Part shown: piece by piece, positions 20,736 to 30,800 of the stretch
Position numbering within the stretch: the stretch's first letter is position 1
Layout: the number at the start of each line of letters is the position of its first letter
Assembly: GCA_022376515.1 (NCBI GenBank)
Contig: WTXI01000377.1
Coordinates: forward strand, 1 to 32,670
Length of the DNA stretch: 32,670 bases
Source: Lactifluus volemus
Taxonomy: Eukaryota; Basidiomycota; Agaricomycetes; Russulales; Russulaceae
Direction of reading: 5' to 3'
Translations under genes and position numbers: made by a program
The notes under the pieces: generated by a model
The model's database searches: none
Told to the model about the DNA's origin: nothing
What the model saw: only the letters and a program-made list of their open reading frames with translations

Positions 20736-21999
20736 ACTTTTTACATTTGTCGGTCTATCCACACAGCACAGCAGCACGGAAAAGACAGGCAGGCGCAGAC
20801 GAAGGGGAGGAATCACCCATCCTACACTTCCAACGCACTGCATGGGCCCGAGCTTTCCAGCTTTGCCCGTTGCCTAATCTGTATTCTCTCCCTTTTTTTT
20901 AATTTTCACTCACCAGTTTTTGTTTGTCGGGGCCGATATTCCTGTTGTATCCAACTCGTTGTAAGACCCATATGACTCCAGACTCAACCAGCACCAAATA
21001 TCATACTTGATCTACGCTGCACTTTAACCTGTGAACAATTCGGCATTCATCCACGCAGCCAAAGAGAGCGTGCACAGCTATACAAATATATATATCCCCC
21101 TATACAAAATGGCCTTATGGGAGCTATGGAAAGAAAGGGGATGATACCCCAAACGGACAACAGAGCAACGAAAAGAAAATAGATAGAAAAAACGTGTTTT
21201 TTCGCTCTACAGTCACGTGATCAAAACATCTGCCCTAGACGCAAGCCGAGCCAGAGCCTGAGGCCCCCAATCTCTACCAACAAATCGTTGGTGAATCTGT
21301 AAAGTTGGGCCATGCAACGTTGTCATGTCCTTCTCATTTCGTACCGCGCAACAGAATCATTCTATTCAAACCCTTCATTGTTGACAATCCATGGAGCTAC
21401 GTGGTGACGACTGGACATACAATCATAATAACCATTTTCATTCATGGTTCGGCAGATGAGAGACACTCAGCTATGCAGCGGGGGCCTCATGAATTCATTT
21501 ATGTGGCGCATGACGAAATTGGAGAATCCCATTCGTGAGTCCATGTCGTCGATCGTCCTTCAAATCGGTGCAAGCACGATAAGTCACCCACTGGCCCGTG
21601 AGGGGGAATGGATGTCCAGTTCTGTGTGTGCTCCGCACCTTGTCTTCGTCTCGCTTGCCAGTGTGCCCATGTGATCTCTCTGAAAAAGGGCCCTTCTATG
21701 CAGGCACCGACGATCCGGAGGAATGGCGCGACAAGGAGTCGATAATGATCTAACGAACTGTCATGTCACACACCGGAAATTTTGCGAAAAGAAGGCAAGC
21801 ATACAGATACATGGTGGCCAAACTTTCAGGCTTGCCAAGCGCCTTCAGAAGGGGAATGTCCGGACGTGCAGACTAGGCGAAAGGGAAGACCAGAGTTCCC
21901 CCGAAAGTGTATATTCATACCGTGAAAGAGGGCGATTAGGGCAACTGTTAAGAGAAACTGGAAGGAAGGAAGCGACGTGATACTGTAGGTCGTAGAGTA
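20736..21999. other. 1.26 kb with no recognised gene (matches 4796-6061)
   Basis: Same content as in unit A. The minus-strand frame continuing from the Vps5 fragment stays open to 21826 here because the stop seen in unit A (TAG 6062-6064) is TAC, but the added residues do not resemble a PX domain and look like intron read-through. Confidence 0.5.
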
Positions 22000-22616
22000 G
22001 ACGGCGAACCCACGGATATCTCCAACCTTCAAGTTCTGAGGATCATCGACAGTGACCGTAAACGCAGGTAAGACGCCGATTTCCTTATCTTTGACGGACC
22101 TGTCTGAGGCTTGAACACCCACGAGCTTGTTAACAGTGATACGTCGTAGAAAATTGGTCGTGGACATACTAGTGGCTTATGGTCGTTGTCATTGACATCT
22201 CCCTCCTGCGCAGATATAACCCTAACCCCAAGGCATGCTTAAACAAACATACTCTGTGCGCCTCTGGCATCCCAGCCACCAAACCTTTCCCCATCCCAAC
22301 GCAAGACTAGCGAACAAGGTGATTGGAGGCTGATCGAGGGGAGAGCCAGTGGATGTGATGCGATAGGAGTCGCTAACGGAGAGCTGAAGGGAGCGTGAGA
22401 GGATGGATGTGAGGTTTGTTGGCATAGCGATAGTCGCACTAAGGGTAGTGGCGAAGGAGGTGCTAGACTTGTGTTCTCTGTGGGCTGAGTGGGGACGCCG
22501 GGTGTGGGCGTGAGGGGGAAGGAGGGTGCGTCAGAGCGGAGCTTGCAGGTGGGGATGAGATAGAGGGAAGAGTTGGAGGAGCAATTCTGGAGGAACTGGT
22601 TCAGAAACTGGCTCAC
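22000..22616 (-). pseudogene. VPS5: Sorting nexin Vps5 N-terminal and PX-start fragment, copy 2
   Basis: Same layout as 6062-6681. The PX-start piece begins at ATG 22167 and contains AFTVTVDDPQNLKVGDIRGF, slightly closer to the family form than copy 1 (Q and V kept). The Ser/Pro-rich N-terminal pieces are split between two frames at 22239-22616. No further PX or BAR sequence follows, so the truncation predates the duplication. Confidence 0.6.
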
Positions 22617-23207
22617 TGAGGGGGGAATGTTGAGTAGACGACTGGGGGAAGTTTTATGGTGGGTCTGTTTCTACACTTTTCTCAAAACTGGGATACCCAG
22701 GAGGTGATAGGTTTTGTTGCTTCCGCGCGCTTGATGTTCTTCCTCCGACCGTTGACCGGTTGGCGCTGGTGCGTCGGTTTGCGCTTCTGGGTACTAGTAG
22801 TTGTTGTTGCTATGGTTTGACGGTGGAGAGTTATCCGAGGACCTGTAACTCCCTGATTCATCAGAGCCATTATGCAAATTGGCAGTATCATACCTGCGGC
22901 GCACATGCTGGACTATGCTGCCCCGAGCACAGTGCTGCTGGTGGTGCGGACGCTGCATCTCGGCTCAGCGGCAGATGTGGGCAAGTAGAACGCAGCTGTT
23001 CTGCAGCGCCAGAAAGAATTGCTAGATCTGCGCTTGCTGCTGTGGGATGTTGTCGATGGTCTTTCGGGACAATGGAAAAGTCGGTGGGGAGGTCATCTTG
23101 CCCGCCTGCAGGTCATTCGAGTTGTCAGTTGATGGGGCGAAATAAAGAGAGTTTGGGTACCTGAGGCAGACCTTCGTCTGGCCATCGTCATCCCTGACCC
23201 ACTTCAT
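22617..23207 (-). other. Low-complexity minus-strand coding trace, copy 2
   Basis: Nearly identical to 6682-7272, including the same in-frame stops, so whatever gene it came from was already broken before duplication. Not recognised. Confidence 0.3.
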
Positions 23208-23808
23208 CAGGCGAGGCAGAAAATGTCCTTGTTGAGAAAATTGGTTTGAAATACAATTGTCAGCCGTCCGGCAACCGAGGCGTTTTGACTGCGACGCGAA
23301 AAGTCCGATTGTCGATGAGAGAAGTCTTTTGACAGGCTTGGTTTACTTTTGCCATAAATGGGGCGGGGGTAAAAAAAAAAAAAGTCGATCGGAGAAGTGC
23401 GATGTGATCCGGTGATGACACGATGACAGGTGTGATGACACGATGATGACAGGCTATCTCTCTTTGATATGGACTGTATCCACATACAACCGAAATGTAG
23501 AAACACATGACGCTCCGCTCAACTTGCAGTTCGCCTCCATGTTTTCAAGAGACACCTGCACGGTAGCGCTCACCGATGCGGTGCTTATCTTGAGCAAATG
23601 AATCTGCGTTCCATTCGCAAAGGCAGTTAGCTGAGGTGGATCAGGTACTATTGGACAGGTGTTGTCCTCCCCCATGTGCTTCAGACATTCATCCTCCTCA
23701 CCGCGATTACGTGGGACTTTTATTGGTGCGTATCTACTTCTTTATTTGCTGCCCTGACAAGCTGATCGCATATCTAATAACCAATGGCCCTGGGAGAAAT
23801 CCGGCTTC
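23208..23808. other. Mostly non-coding stretch, matches 7273-7869
   Basis: No gene is recognised. It contains an A run near 23371-23383 and the small duplication at 23412-23453. Confidence 0.45.
23412..23453. repeat. Local duplication of a GATGACA-rich motif
   Basis: GTGATGACACGATGACAGG is followed at once by a second, slightly longer version. Unit A has a single shorter version near 7476-7488. Probably replication slippage after duplication. Confidence 0.7.
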
Positions 23809-23994
23809 ATGACTCTACATGCTGCCTTGTTTCGTATTCCCTCCCAATCTGCGAAACAGCTTCGTGTTGCGACGCCTCGGGTTGATGGGGGTGGGAGAGG
23901 GCCATCGAAGAAGCGCCTCCGAGAGGACCTGAGCGAGAAGCAGACTCAGACAGAAATGGTACCGAAACAAGTTCGTCGTCATCTGGCACTATAG
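23809..23994 (+). other. Coding-like basic fragment, copy 2 (unrecognised)
   Basis: A 61-codon frame with AKQLRVATPRVDGGGRG, then a Lys/Arg-rich KKRLREDLSEKQTQTE and VPKQVRRHLAL before a stop. Further pieces in other frames downstream (YEEVPNAT near 24018) hint at a longer broken coding region. The basic patch could be a nuclear-localisation or coiled-coil segment; no family recognised. Confidence 0.3.
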
Positions 23995-25072
23995 AGGTGC
24001 CTGATGGTGTGACCACCTCATACGAAGAAGTGCCCAATGCTACTGCTCTTTGCAGATGCCGCGCCCAATAACATAACTGGCATCTCATCCATCGTAGATC
24101 ATCCAGATTCACAGATCTCAGCCCTTGCTGCGGAATAGTCAGAGCTCGAATCGGAGCTGGTCATCTCAGGCCACAACGCGTGCGCTGGCCGCATATAAGC
24201 TCGAGTTTCCCCCCATGTAGAGTGGTTCGTCTCGGTCGCTGCGTTGGGTGTTTGCGATTACCCGCAGTATCCGACCCCTATACGTGTTTGAAAAGACAGT
24301 CACAACTTTTGGCACGCTTTATACTATCATCGAGACTTTCATTTTACCCTACACTAGTCAGAGCCCGGAGCAGTCCTTCACGAGGACATTTTTTAATCAT
24401 TTAGAATCTACATTGCTATAGCGCAATATGTTTACATGTAACAAAGACATGCTCAGTCGCGTAAATTGGCCCAATTAACACGGCTTGGTGGCGGGGCTAA
24501 GTAAAATGTATTTAAAGTGGGGATGTGTGGGGTGGGTCGACGACGGCGGGCGATCGCCCGAGGCGTTTAGCCGTGGTCCTCGGGGGCCGGGGCCGGACGC
24601 ATGGTTGCGTTTCTTCGATGAACTTCGTTAGCGCTTCCCCACCCTTTCTCGTCCCGAAGAGAATGTTGGGTGAAATCTTAGGTGAGGCCGGTTTGAGGAT
24701 GCGTTCGCGTGCCGCCCTGAAGCGGGGAATGACATGACTGGGGGGTCTGGGTGTCTATCAGCCCACACTGGCAGTCGTGCGGGTCGGGGGCGCGGGGATG
24801 GTGTCTCGCGTTGCAACTCACCTGTGGAGCCGTGTTCCGTTGAGTAATCTGATGGCTGTGCAAAAGACTGGCTGGGCGGGGTTGGAAATGCTCAGCATAA
24901 AGTCTGGAGGTTGGCCGGAAGAGGGTCGGTGGAGGGCGCGGTAGGGCGGAACTGTTATGGTGGGGGGCCGAGTCTGCTGTAGCCGTCGCTTCGGTCGCGA
25001 TTTCTTGGAGACGGCTCAGGGGTCTGAAGTTGCTGGGCCTAGGACTCAACGTATTGGGGCCGAGGTGGCGGG
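23995..25072. other. 1.08 kb with no confident gene (matches 8051-9150)
   Basis: Its right half is GC-rich with a 143-codon minus-strand frame (24678-25109) rich in His, Pro, Arg and Ser. The same frame in unit A is shorter and broken. I treat it as an antisense reading, but it is the longest open frame of this stretch. Confidence 0.4.
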
Positions 25073-25213
25073 ATGTATGACTGCGATTATATCGCAGATG
25101 ACTTTGCACGCGGCCACGTCACGGTTGTCGTGCCTGTCGGTGATCTGACACCAAGAGATGATGTGATGGTCAGCTATGTACATGATTACAGATTGGACGT
25201 GGGAGGTGAATAG
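25073..25213 (+). other. 46-codon open frame, copy 2 (unrecognised)
   Basis: Same as 9151-9291 with one residue changed (R to H near the middle). Upstream in the same frame there is a short open stretch (YWGRGG) where unit A has a stop. Confidence 0.25.
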
Positions 25214-25624
25214 TAGCTGGTTTTTTGGCCATTTAGACTGCATCTGTCAGAGCCTGGAAGGCCGTGTCCCTATGCTAGGCCGCTGGGTCAAGGATGGTGG
25301 GCTGTGTGACGAGCTCTTGTCATTGATTGAAAACCAATCGAGGCCCCGGTCCAGAGGGATCTACTATTCTGGCACGGGTTGGGGCCCATCCGCCCTGCAA
25401 TAAATCGCCAGGTGGTCATTTTGCTCGTAATCCCTTTTTTTGAGATAGATTCCATTAGGCATTTCCGTTCAGCTCCTTGTGTATGATCGTGCAGCGATCT
25501 CTCGGGAGGGGGGGGGTGCATCTGTGCCACGGGAGCGGTCTAGCATAGGGGGAGCCCGGCTGTCGTGGGACGAGGTGGCTCAAGCGGCGGATGCGTGTGT
25601 CCGGCTGGCGTGACGTGGTTGGGT

Positions 25625-25711
25625 AGGGCAGAGGGATTACACTTCTCCTACCGGCGCGCCAAGGCGGCCCCAGCCTATGAGGACGGGGGAGTTTGTGGGA
25701 AGTGCGAGTAG
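25625..25711 (+). other. C-terminus-like frame, copy 2
   Basis: Equivalent of 9704-9790: GLHFSYRRAKA to GGVCGKCE then TAG. No ATG is present here, so if coding it is the end of a longer exon. Confidence 0.2.
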
Positions 25712-25810
25712 GCGGATGACCGCTCGAGTGGCCCAGCTTTTGTAGGCGGTTCTGGGGGGAAACGCAGTTAGCGCCCATGCCTCCTCTGGTTCATATTAGC
25801 ATATTTGCTT

Positions 25811-26011
25811 TCATATCTTAGCACAGAGCCACAACGTGACTGACAAGATACTCTCAGATTGTATATGCAATGGATTCGCAAAGTTTTGTAGTACGTGAAC
25901 TCTGCCTGTGGTCTCAGTTTCGCCGATCGCGGACTGGGTAACTAGCCAATTGGTGCTGAGTACGAACTTGGGATGAGATTGGAACAAGCGCACAACTTTC
26001 TGCTTCGACAT
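25811..26011 (-). other. 66-codon open frame, copy 2 (unrecognised)
   Basis: Minus-strand ATG at 26011, reading MSKQKVVRLFQSHPKF and continuing through SAIGETETTGRVHVL to CAKI. It is longer than in unit A (9965-10090). The ATG lies inside the 9-bp target site of the 1,160-bp element. Confidence 0.2.
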
Positions 26012-26017
26012 GTCTAC
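26009..26017. repeat. Left 9-bp target-site duplication of the 1,160-bp element
   Basis: CATGTCTAC here and again at 27178-27186; once only in unit A (10088-10096). Confidence 0.85.
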
Positions 26018-26339
26018 AACTGTCCTACCTCTCCCCCGTCTCACACACGTGATCTCAGGGTTTTCGGGCCGGTAACCCCCCTTCTGAATCAGTCATGCAA
26101 TGTCACACGCGCATATTTCAGGCACTGATTGGCTAAGCATGCCATAGAAATATTGTAAACTCTCACAGCCCATTTAACCCACCAAAAGTGAATCATAATT
26201 TCAAGCACACCAATTTGAGCAACAATATATATATATTTGAGACTAAACTACAACAACATGAGGCGCTATCTAGGACTATGTACAGGAGGATGATCCGATG
26301 GTTCCACCAGCCTTGGTGGAACAGCCTGGCAGGGGTGGG

Positions 26340-26640
26340 GCTGCAGGCCACGGGAGGAGGTGGCGGCGGCGGCGGTGGCGGTGGTGGAGGCGCGGGAGGA
26401 GGCGCGGAGGAGGCAAGGGGCGGGAGGCACGAGAGAACGCGCAGGAGGCGCAGGAGGAGGCACAGGGCGCGGGAGGAGGCGAGGAACGTAGGAGGCGCAG
26501 GGCGCGGAAAACGCAGGAGAAAGCGCAGGGCGCGGGAGGAGGCGCAGGAACGTAGGAGGAGGCGCAAGTGGCACGGGAGGCGTGAGAGGGGCAAGGGGCA
26601 CGGGAAGCGCAGGGGCGGAAGTGGCGAAGGAGATGGTGGT
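26340..26640. repeat. Purine-rich low-complexity tract inside the 1,160-bp element
   Basis: Many variants of GGAGGCGCAGG, GGCGCGGGAGG and GGTGGCGGC. All long open frames here, such as the 251- and 281-codon Pro/Leu/Ala-rich minus frames, come from this composition and are not evidence of genes. Confidence 0.85.
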
Positions 26641-27086
26641 CCAGGCGGCAGAGGCGGCGGTGCAGGAGGAGGTGGTCCAGGCGGCAGATGCGGAGGAAGC
26701 GATGAAAAAGTCAGACGCGTTGGGGCGGGGCAGGCAGCGTGAGAACGTACCGGGGAGAGGTGCAAAAGCACCGGCGCAGGCAGCGTGAGAACGTAGACCG
26801 CCTCGCAGTGCAATGGATCCAAGAGGAGGCGCAGGCACAGGAGGCATATGACGACGCGACAGAGGCAGAGAAGGAGGCAGAGAAGGAAGAGGAGGCAGAG
26901 GAGGCAGCAGTGGGATGCGTTTGCGCGGGGCAGTTTGACAATGCACATAGGGAGGCGACGCGGTCACGGTGTGGCAGCGCCAGACGGGAGCGGTGGTGGC
27001 GGCGGCGACAGCAGAGGCCACGACACGGAAGACAGCGACAGAGGGGGTCAGCAGGACACAGCAGAAGAGATGGGGCCACGAAATAA
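26582..27086 (+). other. Ala/Glu/Gln-rich coding-like remnant in the transposon
   Basis: Two overlapping plus frames give helix-forming stretches: AEVAKEMVVQAAEAAVQEEV then ADAEEAMKKSDALGRG in the first, and IQEEAQAQEAYDDATEAEKE followed by more Glu/Ala in the second (26739-27086). A frame change between them suggests a decayed coding segment, either from the element or captured from a host gene. No motif identifies it. Confidence 0.35.
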
Positions 27087-27177
27087 ACATGGTGCCAACA
27101 AGAATAAACAACGGCGCATAAGATATGTAAGACTTTCCTTTTATGGAAATGTGAGACGGGGGAGAGGTGGGTCAGTT

Positions 27178-27186
27178 CATGTCTAC
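27178..27186. repeat. Right 9-bp target-site duplication
   Basis: CATGTCTAC, identical to 26009-26017. Confidence 0.85.
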
Positions 27187-27620
27187 GACCGATTTTCGCG
27201 CTCGCGTGCCATGTTGGCCACCGTTCTTCTCTCCGCGGCGGCCACGAACTGGTCATGACCGTAACCTCCCTCTCTGTTATTTGTGAAAACATTGATTTGT
27301 TCGAATGTGGAAAGGCGACTCATCCAGATTCCCATGATCGCTGTCGCACGGTCGCTAGCGATCAAGCGTAAAAAGTTCTTGGGCAACGCGGGTCCCCGTT
27401 ACTGTGCGTAGAATACGTCTTTTACTCATACTTTGTCTCATGTCGGGCTTGGGATCGTAAAGTACAGTATCTTGCAGTGTCGCTTATCGCCTAGGTAATA
27501 ACGTTTTGAAAAGGCGCCCGTCTTTATTCAAGCGTGAAGTGGTCAGACTCGGAAGCTCGAGTTACCGAAAGTGAACCAGGAAGATATATGATTATCGATC
27601 ATCACAAACGTGCCCGCTGA
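27187..27620. other. Upstream spacer before NLR2 (matches 10720-11118)
   Basis: It starts with the un-split TGGCCACCGT site that is duplicated around the 551-bp element in unit A. The plus frame near 27264-27371 reads SVICENIDLFECGKATHP and then HDRCRTVASDQA before a stop. Regular Cys/His content makes it worth noting, but no family is recognised. Confidence 0.35.
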
Positions 27621-27702
27621 GCGTGAGATGGCGCAGACAAGGTGCCAGACGTTAGAAGGTGCCCTTAGAGCGTGAGATGGCGCAGATAAGGTGCCCTTAG
27701 AA
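27621..27702. repeat. Tandem 33-bp-type units upstream of NLR2
   Basis: Same GCGTGAGATGG...CCCTTAGA units as at 11119-11184, starting at 27621 and 27670. The first is expanded by an internal insertion around CAGACGTTAGAAGG. Confidence 0.8.
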
Positions 27703-27807
27703 GGCATAATGCAGGCACACAAGGGCACAGGGTTACCTCAAGGCTCAACAACCCTCAACCTCTCCCGCTTGTCTTTCTCTTTCTTACTCTCTTCAAAAGC
27801 TACCCAG

Positions 27808-30800
27808 ATGACCCCATCCGTATGCGAAAGTCTCCTATCCCGATGTCTCCCGCTGTTAACCATTACTACAGCTCAGGTTCTCAAATCTCCGACATGAGGC
27901 ACACTGGCAGCAGCCGCGCTCAGGTCACCTCAACGCAACCAGGCTCGCATCGCTCCGGGTCACTGGTACGTACTCCCTTTGTGATCATGCTCTGAGAGGT
28001 ACTAAATCTCTTTCCCTGCCAGTCCTCAGAGCGCGCAACCTCCCGCGTTTCAAGAACCTCCTCTGGAGAAAAGGAATTTTTATGTCACTGTGACTTGCGG
28101 GGCGACGACGAGGCAGACTCGATCTGTGCAGAGAAGGGAGAATATCGTAGAATGGAACGAGAATCTAGACACTTGTGAGAAATTCCCATATTTTATTTCT
28201 ATTTGCGGCTGAGTCTCCAGCAGCATTGTACAATCCCAATCTCATATCACAGTGTCCTTTATGTGGAAAGGCCCAAAGCGAAAGACATTCTTATCGGAAA
28301 TCAGAGGATAGCCTGTGAACCAACTCGCGGTTCGTCTCATGATTTTTTGGAATTTTACTCATGCTTCTGGCTGAGCACCCTACATGTAGAACTCGACATT
28401 GTTTTCGGAATGCAGATGGACATTCGAAACAGACAAAGCCGGCCACAGTCTTAACGATCACAGTGTCTCAAACGCAAGTTCCTCTCGGACAGCGACAGTC
28501 AACACCCCGAATCTCATACCGGGCAACCCTGTCACTGAAGGAGGCGTTACGCGTCACATTGTCCAATCTGACGCTGAAACCGCGCAACCCACGACAGTTG
28601 CCGCTCCTCGATCTGATTTTTCCGGGACGGCTGACCTTCGCGGCACTCCTGTGGGAACAGTGCCGGACAGCCAGCCGGGGATGTCGTCATCCCGATCGCG
28701 CTGAGGAAGCTATGGATGCGGTCACAATGTGGAAAAGTGCCGTTGATGTTATGAAGCAGGTGTGGACACCGTCAGTCCAATCGTCAAAGATGTATGTCCC
28801 ATACCTTTCTTCTCTACTATTCACCGAGCTAATTGCTGCCCTAGCGTGCCAGCTCGGCATGGTCAGCTCTCCAACATTCCCGAGGTGCGCGCCCTTGCCT
28901 TGTTGGATGAAATAGAACGCTCACCCTTTTTGGCTTGTTGGCAGGACTTGGTACACAAGTTACAGCATGACGGCAACTTCCGATCACTACTTGAGGCGAT
29001 ACTAAAGCATTTCAATTTACAATGAGGACGGTTTGAGGAACATCCAACCAGATCAACGCAAGCAAAATTCTCATTGAGATGCTGAAGTGCGTCTCCGAAT
29101 GTGCCGTTCTATCAAATCGTACGCGTTTGCCGCCGGATCGAATGCCAAGACGGATGCACAAGTCGGTACGTTATCCTGACCTGACCTCTCTCATCGCCTC
29201 TTATCAACATGTGATTTTCAGCAAACCTGGCTTCGAACAATGTCGAACGCCTCCGCAAGGCCGTCGTCCAACTACGAGATCTACGAGGACAATTCCCACA
29301 CATGTTGCTGTCCCCGCTGTCGCTCCTGTCCCTGAAATGCGAAACGATGTGAGAGAACACAGGAAACGGATATGTCGAATCAAGCATCGGATACTGGTGC
29401 GTCATTATGACAGTCACAAAGCCATCGATCTTCGGTTTAACAAGAGTAAAATAGAATTGAATGCAATAATCGGGGAAAGCCCTCTTTTGGGAGGATGGCG
29501 ATTCAAAGATAGACAGGGCTGTTATCGAGACACACGCAAACATTTCTTGGACCACATCGTCGAGTGGGTCAAGAATCCCGAATCCGACCGTGGCCTCCTT
29601 CTCCTTGGCCAGGCAGGCACGGGAAAGTCCTCAATTGCGCATGAGATCGCACTTCAATTCGACGAGACGTATCTCGGTTCTTATGTTGCTTTTGTGCGGA
29701 AGGAGAAAGCCAAGGAGTCCAACGACGAGGCTTATCATTTCTTTACGACGCTTGCCGCGGCCTCTCCGATCGCTATCCTCAGTTCAAGCTCGCCCTCAAG
29801 AGGGCCATTGCAAGTGATCCGTCTTTTGGGACTACCCGAGATCCTCGTAGACTTTTTACACGGCTCCTCGTTAATCCACTCAAGAGCGTACCACTTGATG
29901 ATCCAATTCTCATCATCATCGATGGTTGGATGAGAGTGGTATCACAATTGGCGGAAATGCACTGCATACGTTTCTTGCCCAACGTCTCATCGACCTCCCG
30001 CCGAATTCGCATCCTCATCACGTCGAGGTCGGAAGATGACATCGAACAGGCATTCGCCAAGGCGGAGTCCGTCCATACACTGTACATGGATGACGACCCA
30101 ACTGGCTGCCAATACGGAACAAGATATTGGCTTGTATATTCAGAGCAAGCTCCGCAGGACGTGTTCAAAGACATGGTAGCAAGCTAGTGCAGGCGTCACA
30201 GGGCTTGTTTCAATGGGCGGCCGTTGCATGTGGTTTCATAAACAGCCCTGCCAAGTCTTGGCCTTAGCTACAACGAATGTGTACAGCGCCTGTTGGACCC
30301 TCTCGAGGTCTCAGTGGTGAAGGTCCGCTGGACAACTTGTACGAAGAAGTGCTCCAAGGGTACTTTAATTCAGATGAAGCCCAAGTTCTGTTTCGGTCCA
30401 TCATGGGACAACTTTTTGCTATCGAACCCCTCTCCATCAATTCTTTATTGCTCTGCGACAGCATGCACCCGTTGTTCACCCCGAAGATTCCAACCAGGTC
30501 CTCAGAATTCTCCGCTGCCTCGGCTCGCTGCTGAGTAACGTCACTTCACTTGATCAAACGCGCCCCATCCTTCCCCTCCATACATCATTCCGTGACTTTC
30601 TGACTAGTAAGACGAGCAACGTGTTTTATGTCGATCTTGCGGATGCCCACCATGATTTGTCACATTCCTGCCTTGGTTTAATGCTCGATGGCCTCAAATT
30701 CAACATGTGCAGACTCGAGTCGTCATATCTCGCCAACAGCGACGTCCCAGACTTGGAATCCCGAATCGCCAAATATATTCCGTCTGCTCTACAATATGGT

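Larger units (their letters stand above)
26018..27177. mobile_element. 1,160-bp TIR DNA transposon, Mutator-like (possibly Pack-MULE)
   Basis: Left end AACTGTCCTACCTCTCCCCC and reversed right end AACTGACCCACCTCTCCCCC; the match continues with CGTCTCACA, giving about 29 bp of inverted repeat with two mismatches. Perfect 9-bp duplications flank it. The insertion is absent from unit A. The interior is a purine-rich GGAGGCGCAGG-like tract plus an Ala/Glu/Gln-rich coding-like region. No transposase motif was found. A 9-bp duplication with long TIRs points to Mutator-like elements. Non-autonomous; the interior may be captured gene sequence. Confidence 0.9.

Noticed and set aside
26193..27292. Long minus-strand open frames of 193-281 codons
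   Set aside because: They are Pro/Ala/Leu/Cys-rich readings of a purine-rich tract in the transposon, have no domain, and run through the low-complexity repeat.
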